In this document: positions 32,338-44,903 of the stretch, piece by piece
How the letters are laid out: each line of letters begins with the position of its first letter
Numbering within the stretch: the first letter of the stretch is position 1
DNA from: Xenoacremonium recifei
Lineage: Eukaryota; Ascomycota; Sordariomycetes; Hypocreales; Nectriaceae
Length of the DNA: 64,000 nucleotides
Assembly: GCA_012184525.1 (NCBI GenBank)
Contig: WOFQ01000041.1
Location: 248,001 to 312,000 of the forward strand
Direction of reading: 5' to 3'
Translations under genes and position numbers: made by a program
The notes under the pieces: generated by a model
Told to the model about the DNA's origin: nothing
What the model saw: only the letters and a program-made list of their open reading frames with translations
Database searches by the model: none

Positions 32338-34036
32338 ATGGATTCCGAGGACGACTACATGACCGCGCTCTCGAGCGACGATGAGATGATGCATGATGAC
32401 ATGTCAGACGACTCTGAAAACGAGGGTATGTCGCTCCTTGCTCCCGGCCTCCCTCTGCGCAGGCTGAGCACTAACGCGTGCCGATTTAGACTTTGACGAT
32501 GAGGTTTTCGACGAGCCCGACCCCAACTTCGGCCTCGCTATTAAAGACGCCGAGAAAAAGAAGAAGCAAGCCCACGTGGTGGCTTTCAAAGTCTTCGAGC
32601 CCTCAGACATCCAGCGCCAGCAAGATGATATGATCAACGAGGTGAACATGATTCTGAACATACGCAAGGAAGACGCCGCGATTCTCCTCCGATACTTCCG
32701 ATGGAATAAGGAACGTCTGCTAGAGGACTACATGGATCGCCCCGAGCAAGTCCTAGAAGCAGCAGGCTTGGGCGGCACCTCATCCACTCTGCCCTCCCTC
32801 GAGGCGGTTGATGGCTTCGTCTGCGAGATCTGCTGCGAAGATGAGGAGGGCATGGAGACGTTTGCCATGAAGTGCGGCCATCGATATTGCGTCGACTGCT
32901 ACCGCCACTACCTGACCCAGAAAGTCCGTGAAGAGGGCGAGGCGGCCCGGATCCAGTGTCCCGCGGAGAAGTGCGGTCGTATCCTCGACTCCCGATCACT
33001 GGACCTACTCGTGACGCCCGAGCTTAGAGGCCGCTACCACGAGCTGCTGAACCGCACTTACGTCGAGGACAAGGAGATCTTCAAGTGGTGCCCCGGCCCG
33101 GACTGCCCCAACGCCATCGAGTGCGGCGTCAAGAAGAAGGACCTCGACCGCATCGTCCCGACTGTCGAGTGCCGATGCGGATATCGCTTCTGCTTCGGCT
33201 GCCCGAACCCCGACCACCAGCCGGCCCCTTGCGAACTCGTGAAGCGTTGGTTGAAGAAGTGCGCGGATGACAGCGAGACGGCCAACTGGATCTCCGCCAA
33301 CACCAAGGAGTGTCCCAAGTGCAACTCCACCATAGAGAAGAATGGAGGCTGCAACCACATGACTTGCCGCAAGTGTAAGTATGAATTTTGCTGGATGTGC
33401 ATGGGGCTGTGGTCCGAACACGGCACAAGTTGGTACAACTGCAACCGCTACGAGGAGAAGAGCGGTGCAGAAGCCCGAGATGCCCAAGCTAAGTCGAGGA
33501 CATCCCTGGAACGCTACCTGCACTACTACAACCGCTACGCGAACCACGAACAGTCGGCGAAGCTTGATAAGGACATCGCCCTGAAGACGGAGAAGAAGAT
33601 GGTTCAGCTGCAGACAGCGTCGGGCATGTCGTGGATCGAGGTCCAGTATCTCAACTCAGCGTCGCAGGCGCTGCAGACCTGCCGCCAGACGCTCAAGTGG
33701 ACATACGCCTTCGCCTTCTACCTTGCCCGCAACAACCTCACCGAGATCTTCGAGGACAACCAGAAGGATCTCGAGATGGCTGTCGAGAATCTGTCGGAGA
33801 TGTTCGAGAAGCCCATCATTGAGCTGGCGGACTCTAAGCTCAAGGTTGACATCATGGATAAGACTGCCTACTGCAACAAGCGCCGTGTCATTCTGCTTGA
33901 GGACACAGCGGAGAACCTCGCCAAGGGTATGCTGTACTGCTGCTCACTCTAGTTAATCGACTGCTAACAGTCTCTAGGTGAATGGCTGTTCAACCAGGAC
34001 CTCGCCGCAGCCGCCACCCCTACTGCGCGCCGCTGA
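32338..34036 (+). CDS. Ariadne-type RBR E3 ubiquitin ligase, 527 aa
   Basis: Three exons: 32338-32425, 32490-33926 and 33978-34036; introns 64 and 51 bp. Start at the first in-frame ATG (MDSEDDYMTALSSDDEM), an acidic head as in other Ariadne proteins. Then a UBA-like region (LLRYFRWNKERLLEDYMD), RING1 (CEICCEDEE..MKCGHRYC), IBR (VECRCGYRFCFGCPNPDHQ) and RING2 (CPKCNSTIEKNGGCNHMTC), where the cysteine of GGCNHM is the one that accepts ubiquitin. The C-terminal helical Ariadne domain follows (LERYLHYYNRYANHEQSAKL to LLEDTAENLAKGEWLF). It is the fungal counterpart of ARIH1 (yeast Hel1). It probably works with UBCH7-like E2s and neddylated cullins, by analogy. The frame is open upstream without an ATG, so the true N-terminus may be longer. 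Confidence 0.94.
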
Positions 34037-35136
34037 GTGCATAAACAATTGACCGGAATTTGCCTTCAACATGGGGCCGTTGAAGTCACCAGAAACAGCT
34101 TTAGACACGTGCGTCTCGACTCAACGAGCAGGATTCCCCCCCCGCTCACCATCGCGCTAGCCGCTCACACATTGAGGCTGGCTGGCGTCATAGATTGACA
34201 CCCTCCCCCTCACCACACAACACGCAACATCACCCTTTCTTTACGGACTCTGGAAGGCATTACTTAGAAAGGGGATTATTTTGGAATCGCCCTCTACCAA
34301 CAGGGCGGCATCAGCGCTCGAGAGAACCATTCTCTCAACATCATAGCGATCACCCCGCATCGATACGAAACTCACTCAACTGAACGGAACTGAATTGAAT
34401 TGTCTTTGCTCATTTGGACTCGGGCCAGCAGCGGATGGATGCACGGTAGGAAGGACGACTGAATGGCCGGATTGCGATGATAACGTAGCGGTTGCTTCTT
34501 ATTCATAGATTTTTGTACAGGAGGGCATGTTCATATGGGATTTACCCTTTACATTACTCGTTCGTCTACTGTGATGGTCTCATGAAGATGTGCTTTTGAA
34601 GTGTAATTTTTGCGAAAGCTAGATATGTGGTCCGTCCCTGTCCTGGCCTTTGACGCAATAAAGCTAATAAACATGATACAGTGCTCTTGATCCTCGAGCG
34701 ATAGAATCCCCTCAACGCCAAAACCGATGCTGCCATGCCCGAATTTAGTGCCATAGGCAATGTTTCAATCCGTGCGTAAAAGCCAGTCCTCAAATCCTTG
34801 CCATAGGCGATAATGTCCGACAACGTCATGCCCAAGGCGACCTCGAAATGTCGTCATGAGCAAGACAACTCCCAAATGCCCCCATGCCAGAAGGCCATCT
34901 CCAAACATCGCCTGCTATCAGTTTTCTCTCAATGCCGTGCCAAAGCCGCCTTATGCCATGTCGTACGCTTGCTAGCGGAATAAATTAGATACATACAAAA
35001 CGCCAAGATGGGCTTTATTCTGACAGAAGTGATACAACCAGAACTTGAACGAACGCCGCCAGATGCCGTGGTCTCATACAGAAGGGTGCGGAGCATGCCC
35101 TTCGAACAAAAATGTGGTCAAAGCAAAAAAAAGCGC
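34037..35136. other. Convergent 3' regions of the RBR ligase and EXO1
   Basis: 1.1 kb with no gene supported; short frames only (longest 89 codons, minus strand, 34566-34835, not protein-like). Confidence 0.6.
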
Positions 35137-37498
35137 TTAGGAAAAGACGAAGCGCGACAGATTTAGCTTCTTAGGCGAAAAGTCAGACAACTCGTCCTCT
35201 CCGTCGCTATCGGGGACGATCAAGTCTTCACTGCCGCCATCACGGTTCAACGCCTCGACTTCTGCGAGATCGACCTTGGGCAGCGGAACAAAGGAGGGGT
35301 TGACCGGGACGCCTCGCAGAAAGCTCTGGTTTCGAGGTTTGTTGGAAAGCATGGGCGACAGAGGCGCGTTCATGGCCCTTGCTCCGAGGCGTTGGAGGGG
35401 AGTGAGTCGCGAGGCGGCCGTCGAAGGAGCAGTGGAGGGGGTCGATGCAGTGCTGAAGACGGTCGAGGGACGGGAGGCGTTTGTGCCAGGCGTGGCGGAC
35501 GTTCTCGATGAATAGGAGAAACGGCCAAGATCAGATCGAGAAGGCGTGCTTGATGTCTCTGAGACTGTCAGGGTTGTCGAGGTCTGCGAGAGAGAAAGAG
35601 TCGACTTTGGTGGAGGCATAGCACTCTCGAAAGATGACATCGGCGTCGTCTCATCACGATTGATTGAAAGCTGACTCTCTTCGGTAGCCGTAGTGGTCGT
35701 TTCCTGGCTCTCTTCCTCGAAGACCGAGAATTCCTTCTTCTTTGTCTTTGCAGCGGGCTTCCAGCCCTCAAAATCAGGAAGAGAAGCCAGTGCCTCCTCG
35801 ATAGAGTCGTCCGAGAACAGATATGCGTCGCTCTTGGCCTTTCGAGGGCCCTTCATGACTGCTGCTTTGGGGAAGAACTTGCTCTTCTTTGGCGACTCGT
35901 CGTCCTTGATTTCTGCGTCATCGCATAGCCGTGCCTTCTTGGACGGTCGACTAGTTGAATCGGATGAGCTTGTAGTTGCTGGTCCCGTGGATGGAGACGA
36001 TGAAGTCCGACGCGGGAGTTGAGGGCTGCTGCCAACCCGAGCAAGCATGCTCGAGATAGGTTCCGTTCGCCGGCGTTGGAGCCGAGGTGATGTTCGTGGC
36101 CGATTCGAGTCAACTCGTCTTTGGTTTTCAGCTGGGGCAGGTCGATTGGCACTATCCAGGTAGGGCCGTGGAAGGGGGAACACTCGAGGGACCAATCCTC
36201 CTCCGGTAATTTGCGAAACTCGTTGAGGGTCAACTTCGAAGCAGTTTGGATCCATCTCGCCCATGGGGATCCGGCTGCGGTCCTTGAAATATGTATTGAT
36301 TGGCTTGGTCGGTGTTGGGGTTGGGTGTGAAGCTCCGGCAAACTGGGAGTGTCGTCGCTTGGATGGCGTGACAGGAAGGACGATGGGTGTCTTCGTGATG
36401 GGGTCAACATCTCCTCTGGCGATGGCTCGAGCGAGCTCCTTCTCAACGTGAGATCCAATGAAAGGCATCTCATCGGCTGTCCGGGTACCGTCAAGATCTG
36501 TCAAGTGAACCAGCTCCTTAAGCTGAGGGTCGAAGACCCATTGATGGAGGAAAGTCAGCTCAGCCTGGTAGAATTTTGTGAGGTAGTTCTCCGAGACACG
36601 TTTGCCCTGGAACTGAACCATCTTGACGATTCGCTCCGGAGCCTTGGTCTTTCGAAGCATTCGGTATGCCGTCTTCAGTCCTACACCAGGAAGTCCATCC
36701 AAGTAGTCACAACCACTGAAAATAGCCATACGGCGAAACTCAGTATCGGTCCAGCCAGTGAGAGCCACTTCTCGGCACGCGCAGAAGTCTTTGCGGTTGA
36801 TTTCAATGCAGTTTCCATACTGGTCAAGCTTCGTGAGGAGTTTCTTCGCGCCAAAGACAAGCAAGTCTGAGTCATCTGAGAGAATGCCATTGATGAGGCC
36901 CTTGCGTTCGAGGTACACGAGCTGTGCGTCAGCTTCGTAAGGGGCCACCACGTAGGGAATTTCGAGCTTCTTGAGCTGTTGGATGAGAGCCGAAGCCATC
37001 TCGGGAGTGATGTCAATGCACTTTTGGAATTCCTGGGTCGCCTGGGATGGTTTGCCAGCTCGGAGCAGCTCCATTGCAGCCTTCTTTTTCTCCTCTCTCT
37101 TCTGAGCACGAGAGTCTTCCGTAGCTGCCTTGCTGGGCAGAAAGTCGCCATCAAAGACCATGTAGGGCGTGACTCCGAAATGGCGAAGCATCCGGACTCG
37201 GTTCATGGCCGCATTGATGTACCTGCGGTGCGTGAGTCGAGTTCATGTGTCATCTTCTTGGGTAACAGAACTCACTTCTTGGTAGGTTTGCCCTGCCCGA
37301 GTTCGAGGGCACATGAGTACGCGGCACGATGCAGCCAGCCATACGCGTCGACACCGAGAGTCTGGCCCGAGTATTTCTTGAGCTCCGTGGGCCGCTGAAT
37401 CGACTTCAGGAGCGGCAGAAGGCCTGGTAGGAGGTCAGTATCAAGGGCCAATGGGAGCAACGTGAAAGCTTGGGACGCAGCATACCGGAAACCCCCAT
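35137..37498 (-). CDS. exo1: Exonuclease 1 (XPG/Rad2 family), 748 aa
   Basis: Three exons: a 13-bp first exon 37498-37486, then 37423-37276 and 37222-35137, introns 62 and 53 bp. The tiny first exon supplies MGVS-G, giving the conserved start MGVSGLLPLLKSIQRPTEL. The nuclease core carries D30 (GVDAYGWLH), D78 (FDGDFLP), the acidic cluster in VVAPYEADAQLVYL and SDDSDLLVFG, and the helix-hairpin-helix GCDYLDGLPGVGLKTA. After about residue 350 the protein is disordered, Ser/Thr/Pro-rich, with basic patches (SKRRHSQF, SKKARL) and a short conserved end (DLIVPDSDGEDELSDFSPKK). Exo1 resects 5' ends in mismatch and double-strand-break repair in the nucleus. Length is typical for fungal Exo1. Confidence 0.95.
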
Positions 37499-38531
37499 CT
37501 TGGGATTTGAGCCGCGCTGGCGGCGAAACGAGTGCTAATCCCCGACGAGCTGTCCGACCCCGTGCTGAAGAAGATTGCCGTGCCAAAGCTGCTTTAGAGA
37601 TGCATCTGGTGAAGCCGGAGCGGTCGCAGAGACGCGTCTTGGAAACCTCGTTACGCGATGCGATTCGACACGTCGAGAGGGAAAACAATAACAGTCGGTA
37701 AGTAAACAGAAGCAGCCGAGCTCATGAATGGGCGCGATGGAGCGGGCGGCGGCCAGAGAGTGAGGCAGCAATGGAGGAAAAAAAGCTGCTGGGGAGGTTC
37801 GAGGCGGGAGGAGATTGAATGGAGAGAGATGCAGGAAGGTGCAGCAGAGCAAGGTGAAGTGCCAGGCGGTGGAGTTCCTTCCAATTAACGATCCTGGTCG
37901 CTCCCATCCGGAATGCCAACACACGCGGCGGTCGCGTACAGTGGTTGAGCGGTTCGATTTAGCGGTCTGTGGCGGGCTCCAGCGGGCTCCAGCAGGGTCC
38001 AGCGGGAAGCGACAGGGGCCGAGGCGCCTAACACGGTTCCTGGCTCAGGGCGTTTGGGCGTTCCAGTTCTGGGCGCGTCGCACTGCCCCACGCTGTGAAG
38101 ATCTGCGCTGCCTGATCTAGCCCGAGGCAGTCTAGCGCCCGCCGTTGGCATTCCCGCGGCAACCCGACGTCATGATCATACCCCGCCATCTCATGCTATG
38201 TTGTGGTTCGAGAAGCCGGGGGGTTTGTTTACAGCTGGAGATGAGTATGAGGGTAACCCATGCGAATGTCTCAACGTGGTTTTAATTCACAAAGAGGCGA
38301 TAAGCGGACATTTATTTAGTAAGATCTAACTTATGCATATCATGGCACTGTCGGTTCGCTCTTGCACTAAAAAACATTTTAGAACCATATTTAGCCGATA
38401 AATACCCGCACCATACGGAAGAATCCATGATCGTGGGGTAAGAAAAAAAAAGATGTACGGCTTCAATTCATGACCGCCTCAACAACCCACCCAGCCCAGG
38501 GACATTTCCAGTCAAATAACCAGTCTCCAAA
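37499..38531. other. Divergent EXO1/TMA16 promoter region
   Basis: 1.03 kb, no gene supported. It includes a 10-bp imperfect tandem repeat at 37972-38005. Confidence 0.6.
37972..38005. repeat. 10-bp imperfect tandem repeat (GCGGGCTCCA, about 3.4 units)
   Basis: GCGGGCTCCA occurs twice, then GCAGGGTCCA with two changes, then GCGG. It lies between the divergent EXO1 and TMA16 genes, about 530 bp from the TMA16 start. Confidence 0.8.
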
Positions 38532-39234
38532 ATGCCGAGCACGCTTCACAAGACGCGCAAGCACATCGCCAAAAAGCGTGGCGGTGTGGTCAACGCCCTG
38601 CACGAGAAGTCGAGAGACTCCATGAGACTGCACAAAGCCGCCGTTAGAGACCAACGAATTGAGAAGATCGCTTCCGCTCGCGGCCGCAAGGAGCAAACAT
38701 TGCGTAAGTCATCAGTATCTTATCCCTGGGTCTCCAGTCTGATAGCCATTAGTCGACCGCGTTGCGTTCTTCCAGCAGACCCTTGCAGCTCGAGGCAAAG
38801 ATGCTGCCGAACCGGATCAGGAAGAGATCAAGCGACTGATCAACTCGTGAGTTGTTGTGGGCTACGTATCTGCACTCATTACATTTCACTGACTCTAATC
38901 GTAGCTTTGTTCGGCAATACGATGAAGAGTATGATGAAGCCAAGAAGACCCGTCGACCAGGCCGACCAGCCAGCGTCAAAGAGGATCTTCTCAAAGTGAA
39001 GATCTCGGGACTGGAGACTGAGTACAAGGCCGGATTCTGTAAGCTTCCTCCTTCAAAAATCCGATATCCTTATGCTAATGCTTCTTAGTACTGCCCGATT
39101 TCTCAACACGAGAAGGCCTCAATCAGCTGCTCCTCTGGGAAGGCTCATGGTCGTATCTCCCGCAGCTCAAGTGGGTGAAAGTCAACAGCAATGGGCAGAC
39201 CAGGCCAGCAGCTTTCCCAGCCGGAGGAATCTGA
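38532..39234 (+). CDS. tma16: Tma16, translation-machinery-associated / 60S biogenesis protein, 181 aa
   Basis: Four exons: 38532-38703, 38753-38846, 38905-39038 and 39089-39234; introns 49, 58 and 50 bp. Joined, it starts MPSTLHKTRKHIAKKRGG, a basic head typical of Tma16, followed by HEKSRDSMRLHKAAVRDQRI, a helical middle (LLDRVAFFQQTLAARGK..IKRLINSFVRQYDEEYDEA), the motif RRPGRPASVKEDLL, and the conserved end (YKAGFLLPDFSTREGL, LLLWEGSWSYLPQLKWVKV). Tma16 associates with late nuclear pre-60S ribosomal particles in yeast; the same role is assumed here. Length is as expected. All four joins preserve the frame and the family alignment. Confidence 0.92.
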
Positions 39235-40127
39235 ACATGCCCTCAAGCTGCCGCCAACGATACATGAACGCTGCACATGACCACCGCGATGGCTTCCGCA
39301 ACCAAGCAATGTGCTAGAAACATTCCGAATATTCGTTATTCCGCAGCGAATAGTTGCGTCAGCGTGAGAGCTACGAACAATCCGACAAAGCCCGTAACCA
39401 AACCCCTATCATCAAGTAAACGTCTGGGACGAAGGATCTATCGAGGCAGTAGGCACAAATCAGTCCTCATGCCATGCATTGGACCGAGTCACAACTTCAG
39501 AACCCCCAGTCACAGTCTCATGAACGATTTCGGGTCAGAGCTCCTCGATTCGAGGCTTCGCCCATTATGCGACCTACCTAGATCCTCATTGACCTACTTT
39601 ATCATGACTCACGACAGCGAAGAAAGCGTTTCACTCATGAATTGAGGCTGATGAGAGAGAACTCTCAGACGGGAGAAGACTGGTTGAGAGGAGGAAGAGG
39701 AGCTGTGATGAGTTCGCACTTGAGACTGGGAAGATCGAGGCCCATGTCAGGGGTACCAAGCATATCACTTTTCCAGGGACATAAACTTGGGTTAGGTGCC
39801 TAACATGTACATATATCAGTAATAGGTACAGAATCAAAATTTTCATCGCTAATCCAGTAATTGAAATTCCATACATCCAACCTGCGGAGTTCATCTTGCC
39901 CAATGTCAAGACACCGTTCACAACGAAGGTGGTCAGCTGCCAAATCACGTGCTCTCGCGCTACCCGCAATTGAAGGCCCGGTCAATCATGGAGCAGCGGG
40001 TCGACGCTAACAGACAGTCCAGCTAAAAATTTCCAGAGAGCTTCCATCCAGCAGCACTACACTCTCCTACATCGAACCATCCAATCCAACTCTCCCTCCC
40101 ACTCTCTTCACCACCACCACAACCACA
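39235..40127. other. Intergenic, TMA16 to MAM33
   Basis: No gene supported. Includes TMA16 3' sequence and the AC/CT-rich MAM33 leader directly upstream of 40128. Confidence 0.6.
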
Positions 40128-41091
40128 ATGCTCTCCATCCGGACCTTCGCGCGATCTGCGCCTCGCGCCCTCGCCCGCGCCGCCCTCCGCCAGCCCATTG
40201 CCCGCCCCAGCACCTTCGCCAAGGCGGCCACCATCAACGCCCTCCGACCTGCTGCTGCTTTCTCGACAACCGTGTTGCGCCGCGGTCCTGATGGCGAGAC
40301 CGATGAGGAGCTCTCGGCGAAGCTGGATAGCGAGATCCAGATCGAGGAGGAGATGAAGGCCAACGAGCAGGAGCCTGCCAGCATCAAGGACTTCCTGAAC
40401 AACAGCGCCTTTGAGCTGGTCGACGTGCCTGGCCAGGAGGTCGTCAAGCTGGTCCGCAACTTCGGCGACGAGAAGTCCGTTCACCCTGCCAATTAGCGCC
40501 TCTTTAATTGATGTCCCATGACTAACACTCTCCAGGATCACCGTCAGCTTCTCCATCGCCGACATCACCAACTACGACCCCTACGCCGAAGACTCAGCCC
40601 TTGAAGACGAACACCTCGAGGACGACCTCCAAAACCCCAACAAGCAGCGCGGCGTGCCCTCCTCCGGCGGCGCCCGCTCCGCCCAGGCCGAAGAGGACCT
40701 CGAGGAGGACCTTGACGACCTCGACGAGGAGGCCACCGCGCCCATCAACCTCTCCATCGTCATCGAGAAGCCCGGCAAAGCCCCCGGCGCGCTCACCATC
40801 GACGCCACCGCCCAGGACGGCCAACTCGTCGTCGAGAACCTGTTCTACTACGCCGACGCCGCCGTCGCCCGCGTCGAGACCCCCGATGCCGCCCAGCGCC
40901 GCGCCGATGTGTATCCCGGCCCGCCGTTCGGCTCGCTCGACGATGACTTGCAGGTCCTGATGGAGCGGTTCCTCGAGGAGCGCGGGGTGACGCAGGCGTT
41001 GGCGGTGTTTGTGCCGGATTATGTGGATGTGAAGGAGCAGCGTGAGTATGTGCGGTGGTTGGGCAATGTGAAGGCCTTTATCGATGCGTAA
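40128..41091 (+). CDS. mam33: Mitochondrial acidic matrix protein Mam33 / p32 family, 300 aa
   Basis: Two exons, 40128-40474 and 40536-41091, intron 61 bp with an atypical donor GTCCGT and a normal CTAAC..CCAG end; the join RNFGDEK-ITVSFS is as in the family. The head (MLSIRTFARSAPRALARAAL to FSTTVLRRG) is a mitochondrial presequence. The rest is the acidic p32/MAM33 fold: an N-terminal helix (LSAKLDSEIQIEEEM), strands (AFELVDVPGQEVVKLVRNF, INLSIVIEKPG, LTIDATAQDGQLVVENLFYY) and C-terminal helices (LDDDLQVLMERFLEERGV). Between them lies an Asp/Glu-rich loop. Family members form doughnut-shaped trimers in the matrix and assist mitoribosome and respiratory-complex assembly. Confidence 0.93.
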
Positions 41092-41723
41092 GTGTAAAAA
41101 AGGGGGAAGACAATGTTCGATTCGGAGACGTGTGTTATGTGCCCGGGATTACCACCACTCTTGTTGTATAATAGCTTGTAGGATGAGATGAGAGGACCGA
41201 AAGGTCGATTCAATGACGGATCATGTTAATATCTACATCTAAGCAGTCCTTTTACGTATTGACTCGTGATACAGTCCATTGAGGCTCATTTTAAGAGAGT
41301 GATGTGATCAAGGACGTCCAGCGTCAAGACAGTAGTTATCACAGGGAAACCATCCATTAAAGAGACGCATGAAATAAGTCTGGAAAGTAGAGTATATGTA
41401 TACGGTATAACTCATAAACAATCCACAGCCCCCTCCCCAGAAATAAAGAGCGACAGAGTTCAATCGTCAAACCCCCAAAACTCCCGGTAACGAGTGCGCG
41501 GCCCGCAATGCATCTATCTCGCCTCCTCGCCCACGCGCAAATTCAAGTCGTCTATCCCAGAAACAAAGGTTGTAGAAAAGAAGGACAGAGAAGCCCTTGG
41601 ACACAAAATGTGCGTCGTTGTATGTCTGACATGTTGAATCGTTTCTCTGGATCTACCGTCTATCACCCACCACGCTATCGCCGCGGAAAACAAGTCGAAA
41701 CTAAAAGGAAAGGGGAGGAGAGG
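41092..41723. other. Convergent 3' regions of MAM33 and the oxysterol-binding gene
   Basis: About 630 bp, no gene supported. Confidence 0.6.
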
Positions 41724-43336
41724 CTACAAGATGCCCTCCATGGACCACTCGTTGCGCTGCGCGCGCTCAAGCACTTCGCGGCCCTTGTCGGTGAGATCGG
41801 GCTTGCCGCCATTGCCCGTGACATGCTGGAAGTAGACGGGTTGCCAGGTCTCGTTGTTGGCCTCGCGCTGGCGGGCCTTTTCGCGCTGGGCTTCTTCGAG
41901 CTCGACCTTGACCTGGGTGGCCTTGGAGTACTGCTTGCTGAGGATGGCGTCGGTGACGCCGCCCCAGAGGAGGAGGGATTCGTTGGGGAGTTGCTGTTCG
42001 CGCGGGGGGAGGACCTTGGGGGCGACATTGAGGGGAGTGATGTCGATGATGGTGTATTGCTCTTCGATGGGGACGGATCTCTATAGGGAGGGGTGTTAGA
42101 GGCAAGGCTGGTGCGGTTGTCAAGTAACTTATCACTTACAAAGGGTCTGGGGCCAAGAGTAAAGGAGACCTTTTCCCTCCAGGGCCCGTTCAACCTGGCC
42201 AAGACGTCCTCGTCCGGGACATCCTGCACCCGGGACTTGTCGTCGTTTTCCGGGTCATACCTGAAGATGACACCATCGATCTTGTTGGTCGTCCGCCCCA
42301 GCCAGCCCTCCTCCACGTAATGCAGGATCGCCTTGATCTTGGTCTTGGGACAGGTGATGTAAGCCATCTCGCTCACGGACACACTCAAAGTGCCTCGGAA
42401 GAGTCCTCCCAGGTGCGCAGCGGGGTGCGTCAGCTGGTACTGCTCGTTATCGCGCTTCTCGAGAGTAATGAAGATGCCCATGTTGTGCTCGCCAGGCAGC
42501 ACCTTGACCGACGTGCCAGTGAACTTGGCGGTGATCTGGTCAAAGCCTCGGGCCGTGATGCCCTTCTCGGGGCACGTCACATGAAAGGCGCTGACTGGAG
42601 GGTGATGCGAGGTCTGTTCGGTGAGGTAGGAAACGCGAATGAGGTGGTCATCGTGGCTCGGTGGCGAGTGCTGCGGCACAGAAAGGGACACGGATGAGGC
42701 GTTGCTCTCGCTCTTGACAGCCGTCTTCAAGGCCGCAGCAGTGCCCTTTGCAAGAGCATCAGCCTGGAAATCGGCCGTGTTGATCCTGGGCGCATTGTCT
42801 TCGGTCTCCCAGTTGCACTGGAGTCCACGAGTCAGTCCAGCTTCTTCTCCAGCATCATGACGCACGCACCCTGAAAAACTCGCCCAGGCACGAGTTGTAC
42901 GGCTTGCACGGCTTGCCCTTGGCGTACTTGAGATCCTTGGTCAGCCAGAAGCGCACGACCTCAAGCATGCGGTCGAGCGGCTCGTCCGAGGTGCCAATGG
43001 CGACGAAGGCGTTGGGCGCATCGATGTAGGTCCAGTATTCGAGGTTCGGCGTGGGTTCGAGGAGCTGGGAGGGCAACGAGAATCTAACCGCTGCGAGATC
43101 AGAGACGCCGATGAACCTATGCTCAGTCAGCGTCCGTCCAATTCGTGCGTGTGCCGGATCGCGCGCGGGGCAGAACAAAGAGAGTCGTGGACGACGATGC
43201 AACAAGGGAGGGATCAGAGATTAGACAACCTCACTCACTTCTTCAGAATGCCCAGAAACGTCCGCAGCTTCGATCCCTCCGTCTGGCCCTCTTCGGGCGT
43301 GGTTTCGACGGTGGCCGGTGGCGTCGATGACGACAT
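41724..43336 (-). CDS. kes1: Oxysterol-binding protein of the Kes1/Osh4 type, 459 aa
   Basis: Four exons: 43336-43239, 43116-42870, 42817-42140 and 42080-41724; introns 122, 52 and 59 bp. The protein has only the sterol/PI4P-binding ORD barrel, as in yeast Kes1/Osh4. After a short head comes the lid region (KLRTFLGILKKFIGVSD), LLEPTPNLEYWTYID, YNSCLGEFFR, and the family signature EQTSHHPPVSAF, then GTSVKVLPGEHNMG and the C-terminal WGGVTDAI and EREVKLAR-like helix region (QREKARQREANNETWQPVYF). It exchanges sterol for PI4P between ER and Golgi membranes. There is no PH, ankyrin or FFAT part. The C-terminal exon joins PRPF-RSVPIEEQ, a normal family sequence. A (CT)11 run lies about 85 bp upstream of the start. 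Confidence 0.93.
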
Positions 43337-44903
43337 GGTCGCTCGCTCGCTCGCTCGTCCGTCACGATAAGCCCGTGCCGTCGGGAGAGGCCGTCTCGAG
43401 ATTTCGCTTGCGGTGAGTGTTGAGAGAGAGAGAGAGAGAGGAGGGGTCGGAGGGAAAGGAGAAGCGGCTCGGCGCCCGCGTGGCAGATCGGCTGGATATC
43501 GATAGACGTAAATCGCAGGATGTGTCGAGGAGTGGGAAAAGGGGAATGGGGAGAGAATTTGTCGCGGGGCAACCTGTTGAAGGTTGAAGCTCGTCTGGTC
43601 TGTCGCAGGAGGAAGAGGCGAAGTCCCGCCAGTCCAATCCAATGGTGGCAGCTGATTGCCTGCTGTGACGTTGGCGGGGTTGGGTACGTACTGTCGATTC
43701 TGCGTTACAGGGCATGTAAGCCCCGCTTCAGCGCTGTGACTGCCTGAACTGAAGCACTGGAAAGCACGGCCCGGGCGATAAGAGCTAGAGGCCTGATCCC
43801 TGCAAATCGTTGGTACCTCTTATCTGGCCTACCCGGGAGGAAAGATTTCAGAGTTCCAGGTTGGCTGAATTGGGAATTTATTTGCTTGGACAACATGTTG
43901 CTTTTATTTACAGCTTTGGATTTTCACCAGGCTGGCGTTCAGGGTTGAAAAGGTCGTCTGTATCTGCCGCCTGTGCGTTCAGTCCCGGTTCTCCCCAAGT
44001 CCTTGAACCTCCCAGCCCAAGTACCTCTACCTTGACAATCTGCACGTGTTCTAGAAAAAGACATCATGCCAACTTACAACACTCCAATCCTAGCCCGTCC
44101 TTCTCAGCCACCCAATCAATGGCGCACATGGCACCCACGATGGCTTCTGCCGCCCTCGTCAGCCGCGAGCCAAAAAGAAGCACCCTTCAAAGCACGAGGG
44201 AGATCAATTGACTATCAAGAGGTCGGCTCTCAGACAGAGGCCAAGTGCCGCATCAGACCCTAAGTCGCAGTCGGTGCGAAAGGCTGGGTACGAGGTGCAG
44301 AATGACCAATGAGAGAGAATTGTTTACGGTATCGGACTCCCATGAAGGCAAAAAGCGAATTGATGTGACTTTCCTGGCAGTCTAGAGTTCTGTAAAGCCT
44401 CGCGCAATTCCGGCAGTGTATGGCATGTATCTGCCGAAGCTCAAATCATCCCAAGAAGGACACTTCACCACAAGCCGCTTCACAGTTCTTAGCAACACGA
44501 AAGATAGACCAGCTATGTCGTATATCCTTTCATAATATTACAGCGTGACTGGCTAACCATTACGTGTGTCTCTTCGCTTTCGCCCACTCATCCACGAAGC
44601 TCGACCAACTATTCAAGCCTCTAATAAAGCCTGGGTATCAGCTAACCGACAACCCCCATCCCTATTAGCACCATACTTGTTCACTCGGTGCCTCCAGTCG
44701 CCGAAAACAACATTCAGAAAACATTTCAACTCGCAATCAACCTGGGTATCATGTGTATTTTTTGAGGAAACCCTCCGCCAGAACTCCCGAACCGACAATC
44801 CCAAGACGGTCCCCTTGCTACAATTCCCCATGAGTGCCCGAAGACTGCAGCAGACACCATAGCAGACAGAAAACAAAAATTGTCCAAAATCCGTCTCGGA
44901 GGA
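43337..44903. other. Intergenic, upstream of the oxysterol-binding gene
   Basis: 1.57 kb without a supported gene. It contains the leader with (GA)11 and the 3' flank of the next minus-strand gene. Confidence 0.55.
43422..43443. repeat. (GA)11 microsatellite in the kes1 leader
   Basis: Perfect GA dinucleotide run; on the sense strand of the oxysterol-binding gene it is a CT run upstream of its start, a common element of fungal core promoters. Confidence 0.9.
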
